A stretch of DNA of 61,991 bases from DATKRB01 sp036501425 (GCA_036501425.1 DASYAI010000012.1:1-61991); one strand, 5' to 3'; positions 36,845 through 46,114 are shown, counted from the first letter of the stretch. Translations and numbers: made by a program. Notes: generated by a model from the sequence alone, not told the origin.

Positions 36845-36851
36845 CCCCGGG

Positions 36852-38054
36852 ATGAACGAGGTCGTGCTCCGGAAGCTCACGCCGAGCGTGCTCGGCATCC
36901 TCGTCCGCCGCGGCGCCGACTTCGCGGCGGCCGAGGATGCCGTCCAGGACGCCCTGCTCGAAGCGGTCCGCGTGTGGCCGGCCGATCCGCCGCGGGACCC
37001 GAAGGCCTGGCTGGTCACGGTGGCCTGGCGCCGATTCCTCGATGCGACCCGGGCGGACAGCGCCCGTCGCCGCCGTGAGGACCTCGTCGAGGACGAGCCC
37101 CGGCCCGGACCTGCGGTGGACGACACCCTCCAGCTCTACTTCCTTTGCGCCCACCCGACGCTGACTCCGTCGTCCGCGGTCGCCCTCACGTTGCGCGCCG
37201 TCGGCGGGTTGAGCACCCGGCAGATCGCCCAGGCCTATCTCGTGCCCGAGGCGACGATGGCCCAGCGCATCAGCCGGGCCAAGCGCACCGTGTCCGGCGT
37301 GCGCTTCGACCAGCCGGGCGACGTCGCCACGGTGCTGCGCGTCCTGTACCTGGTCTTCGACGCCGGCTACTCCGGTGACGTCGACCTCTCCGCCGAGGCC
37401 ATCCGCCTCACCCGGCAACTGGCGACCGGCATCGACCACCCCGAGGTGGCGGGGCTCCTCGCCCTCATGCTGCTCCACCACGCCCGGCGCGCTGCTCGGA
37501 CCACCCCCGACGGCAACCTGGTGCCGCTGGCCGAACAAGACCGGGGAAGATGGGACACCCGGTCGATCGCCGAGGGCATCGAGATCCTCCAGGCGGCGCT
37601 CGCCCGCGACCGGCTGGGCGAGTACCAGGCCCAGGCCGCCGTCGCGGCGCTCCACGCCGACGCGCCCAGCGCCGAGGAGACCGACTGGGTGCAGATCGTC
37701 GAGTGGTACGACGAGCTGGTGCGCCTGACCGACAACCCCGTCGTCCGGCTCAACCGCGCCGTGGCCGTCGGCGAGGCCCACGGACCCCGGGCCGGCCTGG
37801 CAGCGCTGGCGACGCTCGACGACTCGCTACCCCGCCACGCCGCGGTGCAGGCCTATTTCCACGAGCGCGACGGCGACCTCGTGCAAGCAGCACGGCTGTA
37901 CGCCGAGGCCGCCCGAAGGGCGCCCAACGTCGCCGAGCGTCACCACCTGACCCGCCAGGCCGCCCGGCTCAACGCCCGCACCGGTGCTGAGGTTCCCTCG
38001 CCGGCTCGGGTCAGCTCGCGCCCTTGCGTCCCACGAGATGAAATACCCGACTGA
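36852..38054 (+). CDS. ECF42-type RNA polymerase sigma factor with C-terminal TPR-like extension
   Basis: A 400-residue protein. Residues 1-75 are sigma region 2 (DFAAAEDAVQDALLEAVRVWP, KAWLVTVAWRRFLDATR). Residues about 95-155 are region 4 (LTLRAVGGLSTRQIAQAYLV, PEATMAQRISRAKRTV). The remaining 240 residues form helical repeats (VLRVLYLVFDAGYSGD to YAEAARRAPNVAERHHL), as in the ECF42 group, which uses this domain in place of a separate anti-sigma factor. The DGPF gene upstream is its usual partner and probable target. Its last 44 bases overlap the convergent methyltransferase gene. Confidence 0.9.
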   Translation: MNEVVLRKLTPSVLGILVRRGADFAAAEDAVQDALLEAVRVWPADPPRDPKAWLVTVAWRRFLDATRADSARRRREDLVEDEPRPGPAVDDTLQLYFLCAHPTLTPSSAVALTLRAVGGLSTRQIAQAYLVPEATMAQRISRAKRTVSGVRFDQPGDVATVLRVLYLVFDAGYSGDVDLSAEAIRLTRQLATGIDHPEVAGLLALMLLHHARRAARTTPDGNLVPLAEQDRGRWDTRSIAEGIEILQAALARDRLGEYQAQAAVAALHADAPSAEETDWVQIVEWYDELVRLTDNPVVRLNRAVAVGEAHGPRAGLAALATLDDSLPRHAAVQAYFHERDGDLVQAARLYAEAARRAPNVAERHHLTRQAARLNARTGAEVPSPARVSSRPCVPRDEIPD

Positions 38055-38814
38055 CCTGGCGGTAGGGGTCTCGACGGCTCGCCTCCAGCTCGACCGCCGC
38101 GATCGCTTCCACCTCTTCGGTGAGCCTCGGGTCGAGGGCCGCGCCAGCGAACTCGAGCCAGTCCACGAACAGCCACACCCCGTACCACCGCTCCGGCTCG
38201 ACGCCATACCGGGCGATCAGCTCGCCGACCTCTTCGACGGTGTCCGCCCGGCCGCGCACCCCAAGGACGCCGATCCCCGTTCGAGCGTCGAACGAGGCCA
38301 GAGCATCGGCCCACCGGCGTTCCAACGCCGGCTGGACGGCCATGGCGTGCGCGTTGGCGGTCATGATCGACACGATGCCCCCCACCTCTGCACACCGGCA
38401 CAGCTGGGCGACCAACGGCTCGGGGTCCTCGAGGTAGCCGAGCACCCCGTGGCATAGGACGCCGGAGAACCGGGCACCCGCAGTCGCTTCATCGGCATGC
38501 TCGCCGTCGGCCTGCACCAGGGTCACCCGGTGCTGCGCCTCGGTGGGCAACTGCTCGAGACGCTCTCGTGCCCTGTCCAGCATCGCCGAGGACAGGTCGA
38601 CGATCGTGACGTCATAGCCGGCTCGGGCGAGCGGGAACGACTGATGGCCGGCGCCGCCTCCGACATCGAGCACTCGGGCGGGCGGCGGCGGCAGGTGGTC
38701 CAACAGGTGCCGGTGCAGCACGAAGGTGCGCACGTAGCCCTTCACCGAGGCATACGCCCCGTCGACGAACAGGTTCGCCAGGCCGGTGCTCTGCCAGGGG
38801 TCGTCGCTCACCAC
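38011..38814 (-). CDS. Class I SAM-dependent methyltransferase
   Basis: A 267-residue methyltransferase. Motif I is ARVLDVGGGAGHQSFPLARAG (about 46-66), motif II DVTIVDLSSAMLDRARERL, then VTLVQADGEHADE and VLCHGVLGYLEDPEPLV. A CmoM-like substrate half (ERWYGVWLFVDWLEFAG) follows. That C-terminal part resembles tRNA carboxymethyluridine methyltransferases, but small-molecule substrates are also possible. GTG at 38812-38814 is the likely start; a palindrome lies 13 bases upstream. Divergent from a TetR gene and overlapping the sigma factor 3' end. Confidence 0.82.
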   Translation of the reverse strand: MVSDDPWQSTGLANLFVDGAYASVKGYVRTFVLHRHLLDHLPPPPARVLDVGGGAGHQSFPLARAGYDVTIVDLSSAMLDRARERLEQLPTEAQHRVTLVQADGEHADEATAGARFSGVLCHGVLGYLEDPEPLVAQLCRCAEVGGIVSIMTANAHAMAVQPALERRWADALASFDARTGIGVLGVRGRADTVEEVGELIARYGVEPERWYGVWLFVDWLEFAGAALDPRLTEEVEAIAAVELEASRRDPYRQVSRVFHLVGRKGAS

Positions 38815-38826
38815 CTCAAGATACCA

Positions 38827-38842
38827 GTTAGTGAGTACTAAC
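38827..38842. promoter_or_regulatory. Palindrome between methyltransferase and TetR genes, probable TetR operator
   Basis: GTTAGT-GAGT-ACTAAC is a perfect 6-4-6 inverted repeat in a short AT-richer patch. It lies 13 bases from the methyltransferase start and 10 bases from the likely TetR start, so a bound repressor would block both. TetR regulators commonly bind such sites in their own divergent promoter. Confidence 0.65.
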
Positions 38843-38851
38843 CTTTTCGGG

Positions 38852-39430
38852 GTGGAGCGCCGTCAGAAGATGACCGGGCCGGAGCGCCGACTGCAGGTCC
38901 TGGGGATCGCGGCCGAGGAATTCGCAGCCGGGGGCCTGCGTGGGGCGTCGACCGAGACGATCGCGCGACGGGCGGAGATCACCCAGGCGTACATCTTCCG
39001 GATGTTCGGGACCAAGAAGGCGCTGTTCCTCGAGGTGGTCGTCTCGGCGTTCCATCGCATGACCGAAGGGATGCGCCAGGCCGCCGGGACGGACACCGGC
39101 CGCGAGGCCCTTGCTCGGATGGGTGCGCAGTACAACGAGATGCTGGCCGACCGCACCTCGCTGCTGCTCCAGCTTCAAGGCTTCGCCGCATGCGGCGACC
39201 CCGAGGTCCGCGACGCCGTGCGCGACGGCTTCGGGAGCATGTGGCAAACGGTCGCCGCGGTCACCGAGCTCGACCCGGTGACGATCAAGGCATTCCTCGC
39301 CTTCGGCATGCTGCTCAACACCGGTGCCGCCCTCGAGGTCACCGAGCTGGACGAGCCATGGGCCAAGGGGGTGCGCACCCGGGTCCATCCCGGCCTGTTC
39401 GACCACATTTCGACCGAGACGAACCGCTGA
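38852..39430 (+). CDS. TetR-family transcriptional regulator
   Basis: A 192-residue regulator. The helix-turn-helix is VLGIAAEEFAAGGLRGASTE, then TIARRAEITQAYIFRMFGTKKALF (about residues 15-55), the classic TetR DNA-binding unit. The rest is a helical ligand-binding domain. The start is likely GTG 38852 (VERRQKMTG); ATG 38870 is the alternative, and the frame upstream crosses the palindrome so cannot be coding. It probably represses itself and the divergent methyltransferase. Inducer unknown. Confidence 0.85.
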   Translation: MERRQKMTGPERRLQVLGIAAEEFAAGGLRGASTETIARRAEITQAYIFRMFGTKKALFLEVVVSAFHRMTEGMRQAAGTDTGREALARMGAQYNEMLADRTSLLLQLQGFAACGDPEVRDAVRDGFGSMWQTVAAVTELDPVTIKAFLAFGMLLNTGAALEVTELDEPWAKGVRTRVHPGLFDHISTETNR

Positions 39431-39607
39431 GGTACGCACCACCCGGGCCAGTGTCGCGGGGTGCCGAAGTGGCCCGTGCTGTGTGGCCTCGCACGGTTCT
39501 GTCGAGACCGTCAAGGTGGAAATCGTCGGGCGGCAATGGTCGGAGACGCCGAACGGGGGAAGGTTCGGTACGTCGCACCGGATCGATCAATGGGGGGTCG
39601 AGGGGGC

Positions 39608-40870
39608 ATGGTTCGGGGGAGCTATAAAGCAGTGCTGTCCATAGGGTCGTGCGTGGCGGCGCTCGTCATCGGTTGCGAGCCGGCCGCCTGGGGGGCCTCG
39701 AGCGGCGCGTCGAGCGCTCCAGGGGTGACGTCCAACACGATCACCATCGGTTTCGTCACGTCGGAGACCGGGGCAGCCGCGCCGACCTTTTCGGACAGCG
39801 CCGGAGGTGCCATGGCTCGCTTCGCGCTCCAGAACGCGCACGGAGGCATCGATGGACGCAAGCTCAAGCTGGTCGAAAAGGACGACCAGTCGAGCACGAC
39901 CGTGAGCGCCGATGTTGGGACCGAGCTCGGGGACTCCGGCGTCTTCGGCGTGATCGAGGACTCGGCCATCGACGAGGACTACGAATCGGGCGACAAGGCG
40001 CTGGCCAGCTTGCAGGTACCGGTGACCACCTGGGGAACCAACGTGGTGGATTCCAACGTGTTCGGGTCTGCCGGGGCCAACCTACCGGTCGAGGGGCCGC
40101 TGGATGGCTCCTATTACCTGTACGACTACCTCGGCCCGTTCCTGAAGTCGATCGGCGTCTCGAAGCTGGCGGGGATAACCTACAGCTCCATCGGCCAGGG
40201 CCTGGACGAAGACTTCAAGGCGCTGAAGAGCGACGGGATCTCCACCTGTTACGAGGACCTCAAGGCCCCGATCGGCAGCGTCGACTTCACCGTGGACGCG
40301 CTGGCCATCAACCATCTTCACTGCAACGGCGTGCTCGGGGTGGCGATCGACAGCACTGACGTGGGCATCGGGGAGTCCCTCAAGAACGCGGGCCTCGACG
40401 CCAAGCAGTTGTACGACACCGGTTACGACCAAGAGGTGCTGTCCCAGCCGCTGTCCGCGTCGGCGCTCAATGGGGCCTACATCACGTCGGAGCTAAACAT
40501 GACCAATCCCGACGCCCAGACCAAGGTGATGCTGAGCGCTCTGAAGAAATACGACCCGAGTTACGACGGCGGGCTGCCGGACCTCGGGACCTGGGAGGCC
40601 TACTTGTCCGCGGACCTCATGATCACGGGGCTCCAGTTGGCGGGCACGGACCCGACTCGGGCGTCCTTCATCTCCAACCTGCGGAAGCTGGCGAGCTACG
40701 ACGCCGGCGGCCTCCTCCCCGATTCGCTCAACTACACCCACTTCGGTACTCCAGCCGGTCTCCCCAAGACCCAGTGCGAGTACTTCATGCAGTTGCGATC
40801 AGGGAAGTTCTACTCCACCAACGGCGCCAAGCCATGGTGCGGAAAGCTGGTCAAGCTCTCGTCCTCCTGA
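39608..40870 (+). CDS. Branched-chain-type ABC substrate-binding lipoprotein, orphan
   Basis: A 420-residue exported binding protein of the Peripla_BP_6 type. The signal region ends LVIGCEPAAW, a good lipobox with Cys23, so it is probably a membrane-anchored lipoprotein. The mature part starts ITIGFVTSETGAAAPT and continues GGAMARFALQNAHGGIDGRK, with TGLQLAGTDPTRASFISNL and a closing KPWCGKLVKL. It is a diverged paralogue of the protein at 14756-16015. No permease or ATPase genes adjoin it. ATG 39608 is preceded by G-rich sequence; ATG 39590 is an alternative. Confidence 0.83.
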   Translation: MVRGSYKAVLSIGSCVAALVIGCEPAAWGASSGASSAPGVTSNTITIGFVTSETGAAAPTFSDSAGGAMARFALQNAHGGIDGRKLKLVEKDDQSSTTVSADVGTELGDSGVFGVIEDSAIDEDYESGDKALASLQVPVTTWGTNVVDSNVFGSAGANLPVEGPLDGSYYLYDYLGPFLKSIGVSKLAGITYSSIGQGLDEDFKALKSDGISTCYEDLKAPIGSVDFTVDALAINHLHCNGVLGVAIDSTDVGIGESLKNAGLDAKQLYDTGYDQEVLSQPLSASALNGAYITSELNMTNPDAQTKVMLSALKKYDPSYDGGLPDLGTWEAYLSADLMITGLQLAGTDPTRASFISNLRKLASYDAGGLLPDSLNYTHFGTPAGLPKTQCEYFMQLRSGKFYSTNGAKPWCGKLVKLSSS

Positions 40871-40942
40871 CCCGCCAGGCCTCGCGTAGGCTGGATGGGA
40901 GCCGCCTGAGGCGCGCTTGGGCGCAGAGGGGAGGCCCGGCCG

Positions 40943-41467
40943 ATGACCGCTGATCGTCCGTCGAGCGCTCGTCCCGACCTCCGCGAGCGGATCATCCGAC
41001 AGCTATTCCGCCTAGTCAATCCCCTTGCCCTCCGGATGATCACCGCCGGAGTGCCGACGGGTGCCCCGAACGTCCTGCTGGTCGTGCGCGGGCACCGGTC
41101 GGGGACCGAGCGCACGACGCCGGTCACGCTGCTCGACTTCGAAGGACGCTCGTACGTCCAGGCGACGTACGGCGCGCCCGGCTGGGGTCGCAACCTCCGG
41201 GCGGCCGGCGAGGCGACGATGATCCGCCCCGGCGGCCAGCGCACTCCGGTGCACGCCATCGAAGTCCCGCCCGACGAGGCGGCAACGATCCTTCGGCGGG
41301 CGCTCGAGCCGTACCGTCAGGTGCACCTGCTGCGCCGATTGCTCGGCTCGCGGGTCAGGCCGCCCGTCGGCTTGCTGCGCCGATACCGACTACGCGTCGA
41401 CGACACCCCACAGGATTACTTCCTCGAAGCTCGGCGCCACCCGCTGTTCGAGCTTCGACCCGCCTAG
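40943..41467 (+). CDS. Deazaflavin (F420)-dependent nitroreductase-family protein
   Basis: A 174-residue split-barrel protein of the Ddn/Rv3547-like family. Landmarks are GVPTGAPNVLLVVRGHRSGTERTTPVTLLDFEGRS in sequence (G-RSG-x-x-R-x-x-PV core), YVQATYGAPGWGRNLRAAGEA with the W-x-x-N-L-x-A motif that binds F420, and a C-terminal helix with basic residues. It uses reduced F420 to reduce quinones or other electrophiles. Stands alone after the orphan binding protein. Substrate unknown. Confidence 0.88.
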   Translation: MTADRPSSARPDLRERIIRQLFRLVNPLALRMITAGVPTGAPNVLLVVRGHRSGTERTTPVTLLDFEGRSYVQATYGAPGWGRNLRAAGEATMIRPGGQRTPVHAIEVPPDEAATILRRALEPYRQVHLLRRLLGSRVRPPVGLLRRYRLRVDDTPQDYFLEARRHPLFELRPA

Positions 41468-41605
41468 CAGGGTATGACCATGAACGAGCGGGCCGATGCC
41501 AGATGAGCTCGCGATGCGGGCGCGTGATCTACGACCTGGTCACCACCCAGCCCCCGGCACGGCCCCTACCGCCGGCTGGTACAGAGTTCGAGACGGCACG
41601 ATCAC

Positions 41606-42171
41606 CTACGCGCCATTGAGGTCGTCCACCCAGCGATGGCCGAGGGCCTGGGCCGACTCGACGAAGACTCGCTGGATGGGGGTCATCTCCTGGCCCGAGT
41701 ACCGTCGGATCGGCACGGGCCCGTCGGATCCGTGCCAATGGTCCTTCTTGTCCAGGTCGTGCTCGATCCGGCGGAAGGACGGAAGCACCTCGGCGAAACC
41801 CCACCCGGGGTTGCCGGCCTCGGACCAGCCACATAAGTCACGGGCGTTGCCCCGCAATGCGAAGACACTGTTGACGGCCGAGCTCCCACCCACGACCTTG
41901 CCCCGGGCCACCTTGATCCGGCGGCCGTCCCGAGTGGGTTCGGTGTGAAACCCCCAGTCGTGACCCACCTCGCTGGCAGAGGGATCGGCCAGGTCGGCAG
42001 GGAGGTGTCGGGGTCGCTGCCGAAGTCGGGTCCGGCTTCGAGCAGCAAGACCGAGCGGCGCGGGTCCTCGCTGGGCTTCGAAACGATCCCACAACCGGCC
42101 GAGCCAGCGCCGACGACGACGATCCCGACACCAGGGCCGGATCGCTCCGGCTCGACGCCGACCCGCCGCAC
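41606..42171 (-). pseudogene. GMC oxidoreductase, truncated and frameshifted
   Basis: The N-terminal FAD-binding segment IVVVGAGSAGCGIVS and VLLLEAGPDFGSDPDTSLP are in one frame (from 42171). The continuation EVGHDWGFHTEPTRDGRRI, VARGKVVGGSSAVNSVFA and NPGWGFAEVLPSFRRIEHD is in another, so a frameshift lies near 42000. The sequence then stops at 41606 after LGHRWVDDLNGA, about 180 residues in, where the family normally runs to 500-550. The C-terminal catalytic half is missing. This cannot make a working enzyme. Confidence 0.85.
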
Positions 42172-42225
42172 CCTGGGCCCAGCCTGCGACCCGAGATCTA
42201 CGGGCGGACACGGCTCGGTCCAGGG

Positions 42226-42720
42226 TCATCTCTCCGGCAGCAGGTGCTCGCCCTCGGCGCATGCTGTCCCGATCGACCATCGGCCGTCCCTGGTCGCCTC
42301 CACTGGCGCGGCGACCAGCGGGTGGGGATGGGTTGCCCCGGTGCCGCCGCTTCCGTAGGGGCGGGTGAGGATCTCGAGCATGTGACCATTGGGGTCGGGA
42401 AAGTACACGCCGCGCCCGTCGTCCCAGTGATTGATATGCCCCGGATCTTGTCGATGCGGATCGGACCAGTAGGTGAGCCCGCGCTCGCCGATACGGGCGA
42501 AGACCTGGTCGAACTCCTCTTCGCTGACCAAAAAGGCATAGTGCAGAGGCGCAATGTCCCCATCGGTGTCCACGAAGTCCAGCGTGGTCTCGCCACTCAC
42601 TTTCAGCACTGCGAACGGCCCAAACCTGACTGGCGGCTCCAGCCCGAGCACATCGGCGAAAAACAGCGACGTGGCGTCCTTGTCGGTTGCCGCCACGATG
42701 TGATGGTTCAGGACAGCCAT
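42226..42720 (-). CDS. Glyoxalase/VOC-family protein
   Basis: A 164-residue single-domain vicinal-oxygen-chelate protein. It starts MAVLNHHIVAATDKDATSLF, with metal-ligand candidates in the first strand, continues VLGLEPPVRFGPFAVLKV and LHYAFLVSEEEFDQVFARI, and closes with YFPDPNGHMLEILTRPYG, where the final Glu is the usual metal ligand. The extra C-terminal 35 residues are not conserved in the family. Possible roles range from thiol-conjugate chemistry to dioxygenation. ATG at 42718-42720. It lies just upstream of the broken GMC gene on the same strand. Confidence 0.85.
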   Translation of the reverse strand: MAVLNHHIVAATDKDATSLFFADVLGLEPPVRFGPFAVLKVSGETTLDFVDTDGDIAPLHYAFLVSEEEFDQVFARIGERGLTYWSDPHRQDPGHINHWDDGRGVYFPDPNGHMLEILTRPYGSGGTGATHPHPLVAAPVEATRDGRWSIGTACAEGEHLLPER

Positions 42721-42766
42721 CGGGCCGGTCGTACCCCAACGGCACGAGGCGAACCCCGTCTGGGGA

Positions 42767-42815
42767 CCCGTTGGGCTGGCCCGTTGGCCTGGCCCGTTGG
42801 CCTGGCCCGTTGGGA
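42767..42815. repeat. 13-bp tandem repeat, nearly four copies
   Basis: The unit CCCGTTGGCCTGG is repeated three times plus a partial copy, the first with one change (GGGC for GGCC). It occupies much of the short gap between the VOC start and the Fpg stop. Likely slippage product; no role seen. Confidence 0.75.
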
Positions 42816-42842
42816 CCGTCCTGGCCGGCACGCGACGCAGCC

Positions 42843-43637
42843 TCACCGCGGCTGGTTGCCGGCGCGAGGCTGGCAGCGAGGGCAGACCAAGGAGCGGCGA
42901 CCGTCGACTCGGATCTGGGCCAGCCGGCCGCCGCAGCGGGGGCACCGGGGATCGGGTTGGCTGCGCTGAGAGGCGAGCCAGCCCCGCCCGTTGGGGATGT
43001 GGCCGGCGCGCGCCGCTGGGCGAAGCACGGCGCCAACTGCTCGGTGCAGGCGACGGCGCGTCGCGGCGTCGAGGTGGTCGGAGCGGGACTGGGGATGTAT
43101 ACAGACGCGCCAGAGGATCTCGTCCACGGTGAGGTTGCCGAGGCCCGCGACGACCTTCTGGTCCATGAGGGCGGCCTTCACGGCGCGGCGCTGCCCGGAC
43201 AGGGCGGCGTCGAGGTCCCGGGCGGTGAGGCTCAGGGCGTCGGGGCCCAGGTCGCCGACGATCTCGTCCACTGCTGCGGTGTCGGCAGCCAGCCACAGTC
43301 CCTGGAGCTTGCGTTGGTCGCGATAGACGAGACGACCCCTGCCCGTCCGCAGCGTCACCCGGTCGTGGGGATGGCGTTCCGAGGGCTCCGTCTGCCAGTG
43401 GAGCGATCCGGTCATGCCGAAGTGGAAGACGACGGCCGGGCCGCTGGCCGGCAAGATCAGCCACTTCCCCCGCCGCTCGGGCACCTCGATGCTCCGACGC
43501 GCCAAGGCACGAGACAGCTCGTCGGGCGTCGAGTTGCGCAGCACGCCCGGATCGGTCACCTCGACCGTGTCGATGCGAGCGGCGACCGCCCGGGCGGCGG
43601 TGCGCCGGAAGCCTTCGACGTCGGGCAGCTCGGGCAT
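42843..43637 (-). CDS. Formamidopyrimidine-DNA glycosylase / endonuclease VIII-family repair enzyme
   Basis: A 264-residue base-excision enzyme. The catalytic N-terminus MPELPDVEGFRR has Pro2 and Glu3. VVFHFGMTGSLHW and LVYRDQRKLQGLWL follow, then the helix-two-turn-helix VAGLGNLTVDEILWRVCIHP and a C-terminal zinc finger with CPRCGG and CPRCQ pairs. It excises oxidised purines or pyrimidines and nicks the abasic site. Fpg and Nei subtypes are hard to separate without alignment. ATG at 43635-43637 is fixed by the required Met-Pro-Glu start. Normal family length. Confidence 0.92.
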   Translation of the reverse strand: MPELPDVEGFRRTAARAVAARIDTVEVTDPGVLRNSTPDELSRALARRSIEVPERRGKWLILPASGPAVVFHFGMTGSLHWQTEPSERHPHDRVTLRTGRGRLVYRDQRKLQGLWLAADTAAVDEIVGDLGPDALSLTARDLDAALSGQRRAVKAALMDQKVVAGLGNLTVDEILWRVCIHPQSRSDHLDAATRRRLHRAVGAVLRPAARAGHIPNGRGWLASQRSQPDPRCPRCGGRLAQIRVDGRRSLVCPRCQPRAGNQPR

Positions 43638-43875
43638 CAGCGGGCCCCTTCGGACATCGCGCCCGCCGGGACGGTCGGGGCGCACCGCCGCTGAGGCCAG
43701 GGGGACATGTTGTGCACGCTTCAGCTAGCTCTACCCAATCGCGGGTATCTCCGCTACCTACCCTCCTGGACGGAGCGAAAGGAGCCCCCATGCCGGTCCG
43801 TGCGGCAAAGGCCTACGCCCGGTGCGCCCGAGCGACCGAGGGCGGCGCCGAGCTGGCCGATCGGGCCGAGCGGTC

Positions 43876-44507
43876 ATGATCACGGACCCGGGCTCCGCCA
43901 TGCCGGCCGCCCCCGCCCGGGTCGAGGCCCCCGGGAGCGTCGCCCGCAACCTGATCGGCTCGCATCTCGGCGAGGGTGACCTGCACCCGGGCTCGGAGGT
44001 AGGGATCCGCTATCTGTGCTCGCCCGAGACCGCGGCGGCATCTGCCCTGAGCGGGGTGATCACCGATCCCCGCACGCTGGACATCCGCTACCCGCGGTAC
44101 GCGGAGCCGGCCGAGGGCCGGATCAATACCGACATGCTCGTTGCTCCGCCATGGTCGGGCTCGTCGACGGAGCTGGTCAAAGGGCCCAACATCGCCTCCC
44201 TGCCCGACTTCGATCCCCTCCCGGACCAGCTCGAAGGGCCGGTGCTGCTGAAGGTGGGCGACAACCTCTCGACCGACGACTCACCTTCGCCCATCCCGGC
44301 GACTACGACCAGATCCAGCCGGGAGCAGTCCTCCGGCTGCCCGAACTGCGCCGACATCTGAAGGATGACGGACGCCTCGAGGCAGTCGACGACGCCACTG
44401 GTCGGCGGTACCCGCTGGGCCACCAACTCTCGCCCCGTCAAGTAGCAGCGGTACTTTCGGGCGGCATGGTCAACCGGCTCCGGGCAGCCCACCGCTCCCC
44501 GGACTGA
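43876..44507 (+). pseudogene. Aconitate hydratase with two internal deletions
   Basis: The beginning of a bacterial aconitase (SVARNLIGSHLGEGDLHPGS, then EVGIR) is joined in frame at about 44010 to a segment far downstream in the family: YLCSPETAAASALSGVITDP, LVKGPNIASLPDFDPLPDQL and VLLKVGDNLSTDD. At about 44279 the sequence jumps again and shifts frame to the extreme C-terminus, LTFAHPGDYDQIQPGAVLRL and HQLSPRQVAAVLSGGMVN, ending at 44507. Most of the catalytic domains 1-3 and the swivelling domain 4 core are absent, including the Fe-S cysteines. Roughly 200 codons remain of an expected 650 or more. Confidence 0.9.
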
Positions 44508-44711
44508 GTGGGGTGCCTCGACCGGGTCCGCTCGGCGGGCAGCGGCCCGGGGACCGCCGCCGCACAACATCGCCACACAACATGGCGCGTGCCCGTCTGC
44601 CCGGAACCGCCTGCCGCTAGGCCCACAAATGGCCAGCTCACAGCCCATTGACGACCACGCGGCATGGGTGCGACCCTGGTCTTGTCGTTGGCCAGGCGAG
44701 GGAGAACCGCG

Positions 44712-45131
44712 ATGGAACTCACGTCGCTGCTTCGGGCCGAGGTGCTTCCGGCTCGTGGCGGATTTCGCATCCGGCTCCGCGGCGAACTCGACCTCCTCAG
44801 CCGCCACCGGCTGATCGACCTGCTCGCACGACTCCGCGGCCCGACGCTCGTCGTCGATCTCACCGACCTCTCGTTCATCGACGCCTCGGGCGTCGGAGCC
44901 CTGATCATGGCGTGGCGGCAGGCTCGAGCAAGCGGCGACCAGCTGGTAGCGCGTGGCGCGACGGGCATGGTCCGCCGAGTGTTCGAACTGCTCGACCTGC
45001 TCGACGTCTTCGGGCTGGGGCCGGCGGACGACACCCGCGGCCGGTCCGCCGAGGTGATCGGCGCCCGCGCCGCTCGTGCCGCCTGTCCGAACGGCGTGCT
45101 CGCCAAAGCGGGCGCTGCCCGAGGGGACTAG
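44712..45131 (+). CDS. STAS-domain protein (anti-sigma factor antagonist type)
   Basis: A 139-residue protein. Residues about 10-105 are a STAS domain: FRIRLRGELDLLSRHRLIDL, TLVVDLTDLSFIDASGVGAL, then VFELLDLLDVFGL. The D-A-S-G motif holds the serine that partner kinases phosphorylate in SpoIIAA/RsbV proteins. The last 35 residues are an Ala/Arg-rich tail. It would release a sigma factor by binding an anti-sigma kinase; no such kinase lies next to it. ATG 44712 follows AGGGAGAAC, a good ribosome-binding site. Confidence 0.85.
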   Translation: MELTSLLRAEVLPARGGFRIRLRGELDLLSRHRLIDLLARLRGPTLVVDLTDLSFIDASGVGALIMAWRQARASGDQLVARGATGMVRRVFELLDLLDVFGLGPADDTRGRSAEVIGARAARAACPNGVLAKAGAARGD

Positions 45132-45186
45132 GAGTGCCCGGGCGGTTCCCGATCGGGCACAGGGCCCGAGGATCCGGCGACAAGGC

Positions 45187-46114
45187 TCACGTGGCCCTGC
45201 TCAGCGCGGGCATCAGTTCCAGCGCCCGGCGAGCCGGGGCCAGCGGCCGAGTGCGGCGGGGTAGATCGGCCCACGGATCGCCGCGGGCATCAAGACGTCG
45301 AGCGATCGTGGTAAGCGTGTAGGCCTGCGGCTGAAGGCGGCGGCTCGACAGCTCGGACCACTCCAACGGCGTGGCCACCGGCGCCCCGGGTAACAACCGC
45401 GCCGAGTAGGGCACGACCGCGGTCCGGGCGTAGGCGTTGCGCATGACGTCGATCAGCACCCGCCCACGGCGGTTCTCCTTCCGGGCCTCGACGGTGAGGT
45501 GGTTCGGATCGCCGGCCGCGAGCCTGTCGGCGACACCACGGGCGAAGCCCCGCACTTCGTCGAAGCCTGCCCCGCGGTCGATGGGGACCACGACGTGCAG
45601 GCCCCGTGACCCGGTGAGGGCCACGAACGCATCGAGACCCAACTGTTCGAGCAGCCGGGCAGCCGCCAGGGCTCCGGCGCGAACCGGGGCGAAGTCGGAC
45701 CCCGAGGGGTCGAAGTCGAAGATCACCCGGTCTGGGCGCTCGAGGCGGTCGGCCCGGGACAGCCACGCGTGAAATGCCACGCAGGCCTGGCCAGCCAGGT
45801 AGGCAAGGGTGGCCGTCGTCACAGACCACGTGGTGGATGACACCGTTTTGTTTGGCGGCGGTGGCGGTGCGGATCCAGTCTGGAAAGTGACCGGAGGCTT
45901 GCTTCTGGTAGAAGCAGTCGCCGACGATGCCGTCGGGGCAGCGCTGGAGCATGAGCGGCCGACCCTGCATATGCACCAGCATCATCGCAGCGACGTCGCG
46001 GTAGTAGGCGACCAGGTCGGCCTTGGTGATCCCGTCGGCGGGAAACAGCACCTTGTCGGGGTTGGGCAGCGCGAACCGGCGCCGGCCGACACGCACCTCG
46101 GTATCGCTAGCCAC
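45187..46114 (-). pseudogene. LigD-type primase-polymerase domain gene with one-base frameshift
   Basis: The start (GTG 46112-46114) gives the archaeo-eukaryotic primase-like domain of LigD: LPNPDKVLFPADGITKADLV, CPDGIVGDCFYQKQASGHF, then VIHHVVCDD. Near 45811-45814 an extra base in a GGCC run shifts the frame; in the second frame the family resumes at once with ATLAYLAGQACVAFHAWLS, VIFDFDPSG (catalytic D-x-D) and TGSRGLHVVVPIDRG, ending at 45187. Removing one base restores 308 codons, so this is either a recent mutation or a sequencing error. It overlaps the ligase gene by eight bases. The product would fill gaps at double-strand-break ends. Confidence 0.85.

Noticed and set aside
44279..44361. 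Apparent G/R-SSRE motif of the aconitase swivelling domain (RSSREQ)
   Set aside because: It arises from the wrong frame after the second deletion; the real C-terminal continuation is in another frame and lacks the swivelling core.
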